Shown here piece by piece: positions 1-12,430 of a stretch of 64,000 nucleotides of DNA (the first letter of the stretch is position 1; the number at the start of each line of letters is the position of its first letter). This stretch comes from Daphnia carinata (taxonomy: Eukaryota > Arthropoda > Branchiopoda > Diplostraca > Daphniidae). The position numbers were made by a program, and so were the translations under genes. The notes under the pieces were generated by a model that made no database searches, was not told the origin of the DNA, and saw only the letters and a program-made list of their open reading frames with translations. The stretch lies in contig NC_081339.1 of the NCBI RefSeq assembly GCF_022539665.2, forward strand, positions 6,138,367 through 6,202,366, read 5' to 3'.

Positions 1-1120
1 TCCCTATAATGTTCCAGCTTGTGGAGTCTAGCCCCCATTTCGTGCTTTCAATCCATAACTATAATCCGTATGCATATAAATGTATGACATTTGAAAATAA
101 TGCTTTAAAATAAATCGTTATCTCTGGCCTTCCTGTTATCGGAATTATTAATGCTAACTGCTTGACGTATACATTACAATTGCTAACAGTATTCCCGGTA
201 TTTGTTTAATTTTTCGGGTTTATTTTGTTTTTTTACTCTTTTTTATTTTTAAATATAAATAAAGAAATTATCCGCGAAGCGTTGCTCTTTTGTTTCTGCC
301 AATTTTGCAAAAATGCAGCACCGTTGGCCCCAGGGTACGCACAATTGCTGCCATTGTTGTTTCCTCGTGGTTATCAGTTGTGCCCTCATTTTTTTCCCCT
401 TTCAAACAAATATGCCTTTCAATTTTGAATGTTGAATTCTTTGAAAAGGTAATATGATATAGTAAACGTTAAGTTTTTTTTGCATAACTAATGTCCGGTG
501 CAGATTGCGCAATAAGATATCTTTAATGAATATTTCTAAAGATGAGTCACAGACCTAAGACCTTTTTCGATACCTTTACATAACCTATCCAGAATTTGTA
601 AGATTTTCCCCCCAGGTTATCTACATTTGTGGTGTCAATCTTGTCAGTTTGTTGTTTCTTATCTGTTAGTTTACAGCAACCAAGTCTCATATCCTGTATG
701 GCAACAGGATCTTAGGGCTGTTAAAATGCAGCGAGATTGAGAAATTGGAAGGATTACTTGCCTTACTGATGATATTTGAAGTATGCCTAATTAATCTCAT
801 GCTATGGCTCAATCCATGGAGTCAGCATGAAAACTCAACAGCAGAAGTTAATCTTCCAAATTTTACACATGTTGCACAAATGCTGTGATGGATTTAATAT
901 GGGTAAGTACCAACTTCTTGCCACAGAGATATGAAAATTAGGCTTAGGTTCCAATGCCAACTGGAAGATGAATTATGACCGTCGAAGGGTCTTAATGGGG
1001 TCGTCGAATCCTTAAGACCTTCACCTTAATTCGTCGGTATGTATCATGACCCTAATGGCGTAGTAACCTGCAATGATAAGAAATCAACTGATGTAAATTA
1101 CATTCCGTCATCAGCTTCCG
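1..1120. other. Upstream intergenic region, no gene seen
   Basis: AT-rich sequence with no spliced gene model I can support. The only open frame, a 67-codon stretch near 225-428, lacks splice context and family resemblance. The last 40 bp contain the TATA box of the first protease gene. I see no tRNA, repeat array or transposon ends here. Confidence 0.5.
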
Positions 1121-1130
1121 TATATATAAG
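1121..1130 (+). promoter_or_regulatory. TATA box of the first serine-protease homologue gene
   Basis: The run TATATATAAG lies about 100 bp before the ATG at 1229. A TCAGT arthropod initiator-like motif sits at 1141-1145. The spacing of about 20 bp is slightly shorter than usual for TATA to initiator, so the exact start of transcription is uncertain. Confidence 0.6.
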
Positions 1131-1228
1131 CGTCCGCGTTTCAGTAACCCCACAAAACCACTTGATTCTATTCCCTCGTTAGTTACATATCGAGAATTGG
1201 ATCTTGCATATTTGCTGTATTACCGAAA

Positions 1229-2853
1229 ATGAAACTGGCTTTTCTAGCATTTGCCCTCGTAACCTTGCCTGCTGTTCTCGGACAGACGGGAGAATTTTAT
1301 CCGTGTAAAACGGATTTATTGTCCGCCCGAGGAGTCGTATTTCCGCAGGAGCCGAAAGGTTTGTTATTATTGTAGCACAATAACATTAATTTGCATGGAA
1401 AAATTTTATTTCGTTTGATATCTTACAGCCAACGTGCAATGTGGTGTTGCTAATCAAATGAGTTCGCGTATCGTTGCCGGCTCGGTGGCGAATCCCAACG
1501 AGTTTCCTTGGATGGCCTTTCTGCGGATTAACTTTTGGAGTGGAGATTCGGCCATGTGTGGAGGTACAGTTATCGACGGTCGCTGGATTTTAACGGCCGC
1601 CCATTGTACATTCGGCGCCATTAGCATTACTGTCATTTTGGGCGCTCACGATATTACCGTAACCAGCACCGATGCCAACCGACAAGAGTTCACCACTCGT
1701 AAGTGGATTGTTCATCCGTCCTGGGGTTATGGCGATGTGGAGAACGACATAGCAATCATCGAACTACCTGTTGCTGCAACCTTCTCAGGTATGCATTTAA
1801 CCATAATTTGATTTACATTTTTTTTATGTCGACGTCTGAACTTCTTCCAAAGATTATGTCCGACCGGCTTGTCTTCCATATGCAGACGATCCTAACCAAC
1901 TTGGCAAGCCAGTTACGCTCCTTGGATGGGGCAATTATTCCAGCACTCGTAAGTCAGTTCAAAATACTTTGTTTTCATTAAATTAATTGCAATTTTTGCA
2001 TCAGCTGATAGTGGATTTAGTACCTATTTAAGAAAAACATTGACGACGGTCATATCATCAGAGGGCACAACTGGCCAATGCCAACAGCAATCAGGAGTGG
2101 GATTTTTTTCAGGAGACAAAATCATTTGCAGCGATGGATCTCAAGGCCGCCGCTTCTGCTACGTAACTCATAACACATTTTTCCTTGTTTTCCTTGGAAA
2201 TTAAATGATAAAATCTCAGGGCGATGATGGTGGACCGATGAACTTTTACGATTCGTACTGGGGAACGTACTCTGTTGTCGGTATCGCTTGGATGGGAGAC
2301 AAGAGCAACGATTGCCAAAATTCACGACTGCCCAACATTTACACGCGAGTCAGTTACTACGTCAATTGGATTTACAACAACACAGATATCGTGCCAACTC
2401 CCAGACCTGTCACAACGACGACTACAACAACAACTACTACTACAACACGACCTACTACAACAACCCAGACCACTACAACGACTCCGACAACTACACCTAC
2501 TCCAACGACCAATCCATCCGGATTTGATTGCAAGTATGTCTCGTAGCATAAGTTCAATGCATGTGTGTTCGATTGAGAGTTGCATTTATTTAAATGAATG
2601 GCAGAGGGAAACCGAACGGAGTGTATCCTAACCCGTGGGACGATTGCTCTCAAACATTCTTTTATTGTTCCAACGATTACGCCTACGAATACGTGAGTAG
2701 AATGTTGATATCATGCAGCTATTGAGATTGCACAAAATCAATATGCTCAATGTTCTGTAGGTGTGTCCTGATGCTGGGACCGTTTTCAATGAAGTGCTGT
2801 GCGAATGCGACTATTCAACGAATGTGGCCGGATGTTGGAACGAAGTCGAGTGA
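1229..2853 (+). CDS. Secreted serine protease homologue (catalytic Ser replaced by Asp) with CBM14 domain
   Basis: Seven exons by GT-AG signals with consistent phase: 1229-1358, 1429-1788, 1853-1948, 2005-2162, 2220-2533, 2605-2692, 2761-2853. The start gives a clear signal peptide (MKLAFLAFALVTLPAVLG). A trypsin-fold domain follows with activation site SSR|IVAG, His motif TAAHC and Asp motif ENDIAII. The serine motif, normally CxGDSGGP, reads CYGDDGGP, so the nucleophile is Asp. Two of three triad residues remain, which marks a serine protease homologue rather than an active protease. After it come a Thr-rich linker (mostly ACN codons, about 2400-2515), probably O-glycosylated, and a Cys-rich chitin-binding peritrophin-A domain over the last three exons. 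A role binding chitinous matrix or acting as a non-catalytic cofactor is inferred. The next gene downstream is a close paralogue with the same substitution. Confidence 0.88.
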
Positions 2854-3765
2854 TAAATTTCATTGCCTCGTGATCTAAACTGTAACCTCAGCGAACTGTA
2901 GAATTTATCTGTTAACTGATTTAACAGCTAGATTATCTTTTTGTTTTTTCTGTAGTTTACTAAAAAAAAAGTATGGCTGATATTTAAATTAATAGTCAAT
3001 CAACTGACTAAGACGACATTAAAAGTTTCCTCCAAGATATTGGCCATACCCGGATTTCGGCACGTAATCAATGTGTATTCTTATGTTGAACCCAAACAAA
3101 GCATTTGTACATGCGATATATTTCAATCTGAAATTTACTAGTCGAACCATGCGGTTTGCTGCTAAATGACGTTCCTTTGTCGGTGATTTTCTTATTCCTT
3201 TCACAAACGTACTTATTCTAAGCTACGCTGATTGTAGACTTAAAGTTTAAACGTCAATCTGAGTATGGGGATTTTCGAAAACAGTTTGTGGCGACGCCTG
3301 GCCTATATTTGTTAGACTGATAAACGCAACAGTTATCTAAAATCAAGCCGTCACCAATGGAATCTTAAGGAAAAAGTCGAGGCCTAAGCACTTCGAAATC
3401 CTTGATTTATTTTGCATTTAACACTATGTGAAGCCTTGAACGGCATATCTAATTTATTTGCGGGGATAATTTAAACAACTTCTTCGCCTTCAATTCGATT
3501 TTTAGGTAAGAAATCATGTTGCAACATTTACATTGTTGCTTGAGTTTTCTTTTTGTTCGTAACAGTTTTGTCTTATCAATTTGACAGGTGACATTTGAAA
3601 ATTCGTGAGTGGGTGCTCTTTATCCTGCTGCCTATTCTGAACTATGCCCCACAAGGCAGTAATCAGTCAAACCCACAACGCAAGTATAAATCAGAAGACG
3701 CTGCATTATCGAAATCATTGTGGCCTGAAATTTTCAATCGACAGGGAGCAAAGCACAAGGCAATC
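2854..3765. other. Spacer between the two serine-protease homologue genes
   Basis: About 900 bp with no further coding exon. It holds the 3' end of the first gene and, at its right end, the promoter of the second. A long open frame entering from 3595 contains the real start of the second gene at 3766; its upstream part has no signal peptide character and lies before the TATA box. Confidence 0.5.
3685..3690 (+). promoter_or_regulatory. TATA box of the second serine-protease homologue gene
   Basis: TATAAA about 80 bp before the ATG at 3766, with a TCATTG initiator-like motif about 30 bp downstream (3715-3720). This spacing supports starting the protein at 3766 rather than at the longer open frame from 3595. 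Confidence 0.6.
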
Positions 3766-5520
3766 ATGTTGTCGGACCAACGAGTCGCATTGACTCTCTT
3801 CGCTTGTTTCATTTTCGCTTCGATTAACGTGGAAGCTTTCAACAGCAAGGTGACGCAATGTCCAGCATTTGCTCTTAGTTCCATTCTGTCAAGGCACTCT
3901 TCGAGATATCACCTATCAGTCAAATCAGGTAAGACAACGTTCGTCATTACGTAACTGTTCTTAAGACGAGTTATTGGATGTAATAACGTTTCGTAGCGGA
4001 TTCAATGTTGATAGAGTAAAGTAAAATTACATAATAATGGTATTTCAGAATCACCTGAGCCCAGCAATGAGGAGAGGATTGTCGGTGGGCAAGAAGTGAC
4101 ACCCAACGAGTTCGGTTTCATGGCTTATTTGGAAGTGGAATTCTGGAATGGCGACGTTGCCAAGTGTGGTGGAACACTCATCAGCGAACGTTGGATCTTG
4201 ACAGCTGCTCATTGCACCGTTGGGTAAGGTTTAAAATGCATTTCGTACTAGTTCATGGTATTTACAAATGTTTTTCAAATAGGGCCATTAAAGTTGACGT
4301 ATCATTGGGAGCTCATGATGTCACTCCTGGCAGCACAGATCAACATCGAGTAACTTACACTCTGACAGGTTCAGCTGCTCAATCCATCAATTATCCTGGC
4401 TGGTATATCGGCAAGGTGGAAGATGACATTTCTCTCATCAAATTGCCACAGGACGTCGTTTTTAATCGTAAGTAATTAAGTAGCAAAATTGAGCTTTAGC
4501 CACTTTGATTTGATTTGTTATTTTCTGTTTAATAGAATGGATCCAACCGACAAGATTGCCTTACTCTGACGATCCTGATCAAGTTGGTGACCCAGTACTT
4601 TTGACTGGATGGGGAAATTACTCTAGCACACGTATTTTCAAATTATACATATTCAACGAAGTTAATAATTAACGCAATCAATTCTATCAATATTTTGCAC
4701 AGCTGACAGTGGATTAAGCCCTGTTCTCCGTCAAGTTGGCACCACAGTCATTTCACACGCGACATGCGAACCAGCTGCCGATGTGGGTCCTTTTTCAAAT
4801 GATAAAATTATCTGCGGTGATGGAACTCAAGGACGCCGCTATTGTTACGTAATGCAGTTGAATCATTTGAATATGTTTTTGATCCGTGAACTTCAATTTC
4901 TTTTTACAAATGAAATGAAAAGGGAGATGATGGTGGTCCAATGAACGACTACCGAGAAGATGAACAGGAATGGTTTGTTATTGGTGTTGCGTGGTTCGGT
5001 GATAAGACCAGCAGTTGCCAGAGTTCCAGCAAACCCAATCTGTATGCCCGTGTCCGCAACTATGTCGATTGGATCCACAACCAGACTGGTATTCCACCTC
5101 GCCAAAGACCGACAACTGCCGCCCCAACCACTCAGCGTACTACTACTACACCGACAACAACGACCGAAGATCCCAATGTATTCAGTTGCAGGTAAAGACA
5201 TTTTTCAAATATTGGTTTCCAATCAATTAGAAGCTAAATTTTGATAATGGCATTTCGTGGAAATAGAAACCGAGAAAACGGCCTTTATCCAGTCCCGGAT
5301 GTCCAGTGTACCAAATACTTTTATTACTGCTCTAACGGGATCGCTTATCTTTATGTAAGTATTTTTAGAATATAGTTATTGAATGTTTCTTCTTAATATT
5401 CATTTTTGCATGTATCTTTAGGATTGCCCTGTTGCTGGCACCATCTTTTACTATGTCACGTGCAATTGTGAATATCCCGCCAGCGTTCCCGGATGCATCG
5501 GGTACGTTCCTGAGCCCTAA
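3766..5520 (+). CDS. Secreted serine protease homologue (Ser to Asp) with CBM14 domain, paralogue of the preceding gene
   Basis: Eight exons: 3766-3928, 4049-4223, 4283-4467, 4536-4631, 4703-4848, 4923-5191, 5267-5354, 5422-5520; phases agree throughout. The signal peptide spans about residues 1-24 (hydrophobic VALTLFACFIFASI). The protease domain starts at EER|IVGG and keeps TAAHC and EDDISLI, but the serine motif is CYGDDGGP, the same Asp replacement as in the upstream paralogue. A Pro/Thr linker and a C-terminal peritrophin-A-type domain (FYYCSNG, then DCPVAGTIF, then CNCEYP) follow. Intron positions match the first gene except for one extra intron just after the His exon, so the pair arose by tandem duplication. 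Binding to chitin or peritrophic matrix is inferred from the domain; proteolytic activity is unlikely. Confidence 0.88.
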
Positions 5521-8500
5521 AACGAAAGTTTTGAATTTAAACAACACCTGGAAAAAATTATGTTATAATCTACGGAATGCATTAAAAAAATTATCGACAA
5601 CTATTTGTCAATTTATATAATATAAATGCAGTCGGTTAACACTGGATTGGCAATGACATTTACAAGTATATTCATTCTCACCAGCACTTTTTCATAAGCA
5701 ATTTCTAATATTTAACAGCTAGTTTTATGTTGAAAAATAAGTAACACATTGTAGGTAAAACTTGTGGATTTACGTGAGTGCTTCATATCAAATAAAAGAA
5801 GACGGGCAGACATGAATGTGACATCAGTCCGAAAACATCGAGATAAAAAAGAATCAGTATTGGACCACGATAGAGATAAGGTCGCTGCGGCCATGTATCC
5901 GGTCACTGGTTTCTCACCATCTAAAACTAAATATTTATGACTTCGATATATTTGTTTTGTTATTATCGTGAAAAAAAAAGTCGGAAGGAAGAAAAAAGAG
6001 CGATGCGTATGGTTCCCCGCTAGATGGTGCCATGGCCATGACGTCCATTAAAAAATAAAATAAAATAGTCCTTATAGGCAGTACTTTGCCAGGCAACAAT
6101 GTGTAGTAAAGCAAACGTTTTAGTCGCATGTCCTATGTAACGTACGCACTTGCATTCCTAGCATGGTATAAGTAAATTCTTGCATTTTCGTAAATAATAA
6201 AGCTTAACGTACATAAATTTTTTAAAGTGAAAAAACGTGCTTGTTAATCTACCTTAATTTTTGGTTTAAACTAACGATTTAAAAGCATCCAAATGTAAGC
6301 ACATACCACAAAAGGATTCGATTCTTGGTCTATTGTGCTGTCTGACACGTTTCCCCATCATAGGTCAGTAATGGATTCCACTTCGCGTCACCCCCTTCTA
6401 AAAAATATGGAAACTTAAATAAAACACTGATGGCAATCAAAACAAAATTTTAAGTATGCACAAATCACTTTGCTTTTCTGCAATTGTGATGAACAAAGCA
6501 TGTAGTTAGCTTTGTTTGCTCTTTCTTGGTAGGTACAAAATGTGTTTGAGCTTCAAGAATGCTGAACCATTGAGCGCCACCAGGATTTCATACAAGATAA
6601 TTTTGGGTAGGCAAATCAATTTTATGTTACATAGTGATTTCCATTCTATGTCTGATTTTTTTTCCCCTTAGGACTAGGGGTTTTACAACTTTGAGAATGG
6701 GCCATAAAGATGTCATGTATTTTCCTATTAGTTCCTGATGCTATTTCCCAATTCATGGAATTAGTCCAGGGATATTTCTTGATTGCTCGCCAAATTACCG
6801 ATGGTGCACTTTTCACCTTTAACATTGGTGAGCTTTACAATTTACAGAATCCATAACTTCCTCTGTTGAAATATTCATTAATTTCAGTTTGTCGTTCGTG
6901 CCTTAAACCATACGCGGTGATTGTTTTCTGTTACATAATTCTATAAGCTGGCTAATTTCTATTTCCATAGAAGCCTTTGCAAATATCGAGCAAACGTGGT
7001 AATTGTAAATCATTTTGGTTGCATGGTTCAAAAGATACATGTTTATTAAAATACTTCCATTTTAATTTCTGAATGAAAGTTACAAAGTTGCACACAAGTT
7101 CTAGGATTTACAATCCAATAAATATTTATGCAACTAAATGTAACTGGAATAGTGCTTATTGCAATTTTAGCAGTTAGACAATTCGATGGAGTTGGTAGGA
7201 GTTTTTATATTTTTTTTCAACATACTTGATCATGGATATAATATATTAATGGAATATATAAACCATTGCACTGTTACTGTTCATACCAGGCCTGGAAAAT
7301 CGTTACGTGAATTGGAAGTAGAAGATAATATGCTGCACTCCTAAGCAGTTATAAACGCCCATTGGCACGGTATATTTAATATAATATTTTTACATGTTAA
7401 AAATAATAAGTGGAAAAAACAATATTCAGATCATTTGCTGCATTTAGAATGGCCATTGTAAAGTACTTTAGGCAACTCTTCACAAAAACAGGATTGACGC
7501 ACAAGTCTATTTGAAAGAAAGGGATTTCTATTGGTAACTAATTGATTACAAATATTTACAGATTTTACTAAAAGATAACTTAGTTTTAACATAAATGATA
7601 CATTCGCAATTACTGCATAAGTTAAACATAATGTAATTATTTAATAGCAATCTAACTTACCCAACAGCCTTAGCGTCTTAAGGTGGTGTCCAAATTGTTG
7701 TACAAATGCCGAGGAAGGACTTCGTATGAATGTTAGAATTTAGCGATCAACACCGCCTTAAATACTCGCAGACACGTACCACATTACTGCTATCCCGGAA
7801 GTCGAGTGTAGGGTAGAGCAACCTAATTCTGAAGGTCGACCGGTTAAAGGACAAATTTTTATTTCCAGGTGAGCCCGAGGTTATGGCCATTCCCCATCGA
7901 TTGACCTAATGTGTTTCCAAGCACTAAAACAGTTGAATAACCTCGGGCAATTCACAAAAAGAAGAAAAGGAAGACAAAAAAATAGGAAATAGCTCAGTAC
8001 TTTGTTCACCACCACGCTGTGCATAAGTGGAGATTCATTGCTTACAATCCCGGTGTAGTGATTCACAGAACTATTGCACGTGCAGTTTGGTTTCGTAACT
8101 AGTAGATGTATCAGTTACGCACTCACAACGCACCAGCAGTTGGTTTAGCCTTTGCACTGGTTTCATTTAGTTGTTAAATTGTGTTAAGTTGGGTAGTACG
8201 ATAAGTTTAGATGCAATAGATATATGTAGATTAAGGTAAGGATAAGTAAATGTAAGTTTAAGTTAAGACTAGTGTTACTTAAAGTAAAGTCGTATTGCAT
8301 GTCACTCGTTCTGGTTGCACAACATTACCTCGGCCATTTTCCTTCACTTACCTGTAGTGTTCGTTCGCAAAACATTTCCAAGCAATTCCATTTTAATTAT
8401 TGTTCACAACTTGCAAATGCTCCACCAATCTTAAACACCTACCCAACTGCAAAATAACTAATCCATTTTTGTTTTCAGGAACTTGTAATTAAATTTGATT

Positions 8501-8560
8501 GTAATTACTGCACATGTTAATTTAAATTAAACCATTTTTTTTTCTGTTCTCTTTGATCAT
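5521..8560. other. Gene-poor 3 kb stretch
   Basis: AT-rich DNA with only short, unsupported open frames on either strand. I see no convincing exon chain, tRNA, inverted repeat or low-copy domain. A TAAG/GTAAG-rich tract near 8210-8290 borders the exon-like array that begins at 8568. Confidence 0.45.
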
Positions 8561-8567
8561 TAAGTAG

Positions 8568-9590
8568 CGAGCTGAAGAGGAAATTGGATGCCGCAGATTG
8601 CCACCAGAACAATTAGATCAGCGTAAAGCGCAAAGAATTTGCAAGGTATATACCATAACAATTAATTTTTCTAAACACATTAAAAAAAAAATATATTGAG
8701 GGAGACAGGACTACTGAAGATGATGGTTGGGTGATAAGAATTGCTGCCGTGTCATCAAATTTATTGCTTAAGTCTAAGGTATTTTTAAAATAATTTGAGT
8801 ATTAATTGATGTTTTGGTTTTTATGTATGTAGGGGAATCCACGACACTACTGAAGTAAACTGGACAATGAGGGTCGCCGCCGGGATTACTAGGTTAATTA
8901 CTAAGGATTTGACAGGTTTTTACCTTATATATTTAAATGCCTAAACATTTGGTTTTTAAATATTTAGGAGGGTTATTGCACCACTGAGGAAAAATTACAA
9001 GGATCGCTGTGGGGTTGGTATGGAATTCAAGGAAGAATTTGAAAGATTTTTTTATTATTTCAAATAAAACTTTTTTTTAAATATTTATATGTAGTACGAG
9101 TAGCAAAACATCGTGGAGGGGACTGGACCAAATGCATGAGCCACCAAGATTGTCAAGGATTGCAAGGAATTTACCTTTTAAGTTTTAAAGTTTTTTTTTG
9201 TGGTTTCCTTGTGTCTGTGTTTAGGAGTGTTGACAGTACCCATGAGGGAAATTGCTGAATTTTCGAGGGTTGTAGATGGATCTATCGGAATCATCGTCAA
9301 TGGTGAAAGGTATTCAATTTTTAAATGCTAAATTGTTGATTGATGTTATCTATGGTTTTTTTATTTCTTTTTCAATGGAAACAGGTGGGTTGCAGACATT
9401 ACCGTGTAGGACCATTGACAAAGAGACTCGACGGCAGCATCATCTAAAGATTGTGAAGTACCTACCCCCATAATTTTAAAGATTAGTCGAATTTTATTCT
9501 TTTATTTGTGTCTACAGAAGAGGTAAAAGCACCATTGGAGGTTATTAGCTGTGTGAAAAATTGGACGATGATTCAGTTAAGTATTGCTAA
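8568..9590 (+). repeat. Decayed tandem array of about eight 130 bp exon/intron-like units
   Basis: Unit starts, each just after an AG, fall at 8568, 8701, 8833, 8968, 9095, 9225, 9385 and 9518 (spacings 133, 132, 135, 127, 130, 160, 133). Each unit is an exon-like part of about 70-85 bp followed by an AT-rich part of about 50-75 bp ending in TAG or CAG. Several exon-like parts end in AAG|GTAT or CAG|GT. In units 2 and 3 the 78-85 bp parts are fully open and give related peptides sharing TTE, W, R and AA at matching positions; unit 4 keeps the same pattern with a frame slip. Unit 1 is also open (26 codons). No start or signal peptide is visible. It may be remains of a gene with tandemly duplicated exons or a non-coding spliced repeat. 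Confidence 0.5.
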
Positions 9591-11252
9591 ATTGTCATTT
9601 ATTTCGTTTTTAAACTGTTATCTGTATGTTTTGTCTGTTACCCTGCAATTCCTTTTTCCCCACTTATTTTCCCTTCGAGCACTGGGTTATGGTTTCACCT
9701 TGCATGGGCATGCACTTTCGCTACATCTGTGCCCCGTGGTTCTTTTACTGCATTAGTTAGCTGCACTGGGTAGGGATGTTTGTATTTAGATTATGTAGTC
9801 TAGCTAACATTGGTATTACAGTTAGTAATTGGTTGATGTATTTTTATTAACACTAATCTTTTACACAAGATTAATTGATTTGATTTTTGTCTGTTTTGTT
9901 TTGAACATGGATTAGTGTTCTGGAAAATGCGAATGGTATAATGATTTATCTAGTTTGGTTGTGCGATTCATCCCGTTTTAATAACCCGATGAAAACTTGA
10001 TGGGGGTTCAATACGTCAGTCACATTCTGCAGGTATTAAATATTAATAACTAATCCAAGTGTCATCTTACCGAATATTGTCTTACAGGCTAGGCTTGATA
10101 AGATTGAGTAACATAAACAGCTGGTAAATTTGATTTTAGCATGCAAAATACATTGTATGTTGCTTTGAATACAGCTTTGTTGAGTGGGTTTAGAACTCAA
10201 AGGTATGAATAAACACTTATTTCCAAAAATACTCGAAGATGTAATTGGTGGGATTAATATTTTTTTACAGATAGATCAGAATAGCAAAGTTGTTAAAAGA
10301 ACTAGTGATTGGTATGTGGAAAATTGAAACATGTATTTCAAGGGATGGTATGAAAAAAATTATTGTAAACCAATAAGCTAGAAAGATTGTGGGTTGTTGA
10401 AACATAACAATTTCATTTTTCATAGGATAATTAATGGACAATGCTATGACGTTGGAATTGGACTAATAAAACCAAGTAATGAGTTAAAAATCAAAGGTTG
10501 TGGTTTACAATGCCATCGCTTTTGCAGCCTTAGGGTTATTCAATGACTGGATTGGGATTTATGACTTAGTCAGGTCAATAGCTCATTAAGGAAATAATAT
10601 TGTTGACATTTCTTTCTGACAGATATTTTCGTTAGATATTATTGCAAGAATGGGTGGTTGTAACATTCTACAACAAAGAGTTGTATGGATTTTAGGCTGA
10701 TGAGTTGAGCTTTCAGTTGTCCTTCCACCTTTGATCTATGAAATGGTATAAATTTACATTAACAATTAAGCCATTGTTTGTTGCCCATACCAATTCTGAT
10801 CACATTGTTGGTGATCCGTTTAAGTGAAACGCATTTTGGAAACCGGCCTATATGTTTATCCGTTTGTAAGAAACTAATTAACTACTTTCATTGTCTCGTG
10901 AATTCACTAAAGTGTTGACGTTTTCTTTCCCATTAGCTTTCAACATTTAGCTATTCGTTTGTCAGTTCACAATATAAAAAAGAAAAGAAATGCCGATTCA
11001 AGACATCGAAAACTCTTTCCGCTTCAACTGGATATTATTCATTCCTCTTCAAGTTCATTCTTTCTTTTTCGGCATCTGTGTTGAATTCCCCGATCTGTCA
11101 TCATCAATAATAAACGTATAGTCAATCTTAACTAATAGTTTAACAACTATTTTCCTGACTTTTTTTTATTCGATACTGAGTTATTAACGGTTTATTCCTG
11201 TTTAACATATAAAATTTTTATGAAATTATTTAAGTGTTTCAAGTGCTAACTT
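9591..11252. other. Gene-poor stretch after the exon-like array
   Basis: No intact gene seen. Further acceptor-like tracts followed by short purine-rich blocks occur near 10089, 10270 and 10424 and could be more decayed units of the preceding array, but similarity is too weak to call. Confidence 0.4.
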
Positions 11253-12430
11253 TAATAGCGGAAAATGCCCTAAAACATATCCCCAAAATTTTTGCGTCAA
11301 ATTATATGTTAGCACCAAATAATAGTATTTAACAGTATTAAGCGTCTAATAAAATATGAGTAACAACTTTGTATCAGGAATTTCTACTGCAGACGGTCTC
11401 CCAAACACTATAGCCACCTATTGGTAAGATATTCAGTTTTCTACATTGGGTTTCAGCGATCGTCCGGGGCTAGGGTAAGGTCTGTAGCAACTTCCACTTC
11501 TAATACTTCAAATGCCATAAGGTTCACGTGTTAAAGATACCAATTTTCGTAATCCTTGCTATATTTAGTTTAAAATACATTATTCCGATGCGAAATTGAA
11601 CGCTGATCCCGAATATCAGCTTTGTTTTGACATTGGGCTTAACAAAATGGAGAAAAAACGAAGAAAATGACCGTGGGAAAATTGCCTCCAAAACCGTCAA
11701 AAATTGACCATCGTTGGAATTTGCTTGAAAATGACAGAATATACTGAAAATTTGATGCTGATTCCGAGAAAATTGCTATTTTTTCCATAACGTCAACCGT
11801 TTTGGAAATACATAGGATTGAATAACTTTGATGTGTCACGCTAGCGCTGTAGTGTACTGGCGCGCCAGTAGTTTTTAAATTCGGTGTATTTCCAAAACGG
11901 TTGATGTTATGAAAAAAATAGCAATTTTCCCTGAATCAGCATTAAATTTTCAGTATATTCTGTCATTTTCAAGCAATTCAACGATGGTCAATTTTTGACG
12001 GTTTTGGAGGCAATTTTCCCACGGTCATTTTCTTCGTTTTTCTCCATTTTGTTAAGTTAAATGTCAGAACAAAGCCGATATTCGTGATCAGCGTTCAATT
12101 TCGAATCGGAATAAAGTATTTTAAACTAAATTAAGGAATGATTACGAAAATTAATATCTTTTACACGTGAACCTTATGGCGTTTGAATGATTAGAAAACT
12201 GAATATCTTACCAATAGGTGGCTATAGTGTTTGGTAGACCGTCTGCAGTAGAAATTCCTGATACAAAGTTGTTACTCATATTTTATTCGACGCTTAATAC
12301 TGTTAAATACTATTATTTGGTGCTAACATACAATTTAACGTAAAAATGTTGCGGATATATTTTAGGGCATTTTTCCGCTATTACAGTCATTCGTATCATT
12401 TTCGCAGCCGACTATGTCGGGCTTATTTTG
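11253..12430. mobile_element. Foldback (long inverted repeat) element, complete copy
   Basis: The left arm (about 11253-11845) is nearly the reverse complement of the right arm (about 11880-12383). Matches run from TAATAGCGG / CCGCTATTA at the outer ends to TCAACCGTTTTGGAAATAC near the centre. The loop carries CTGGCGCGCCAG. The left arm has about 80 bp extra near 11445-11515. A tail of about 45 bp ending in GTCGGGCTTATTTTG lies beyond the right arm and is shared with the second copy at 34.4-35.06 kb. No transposase is encoded, so this is a non-autonomous foldback or MITE-type element. It abuts the left end of duplication copy A. Confidence 0.8.

Noticed and set aside
225-428. 67-codon open frame near the left end
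   Set aside because: AT-rich, no splice context, no domain, no neighbouring exons; chance open frame.
2322-2653. Antisense Val-rich and Ser/Cys-rich frames over the protease linker
   Set aside because: They are the complement of the ACN-rich Thr linker of the real plus-strand gene.
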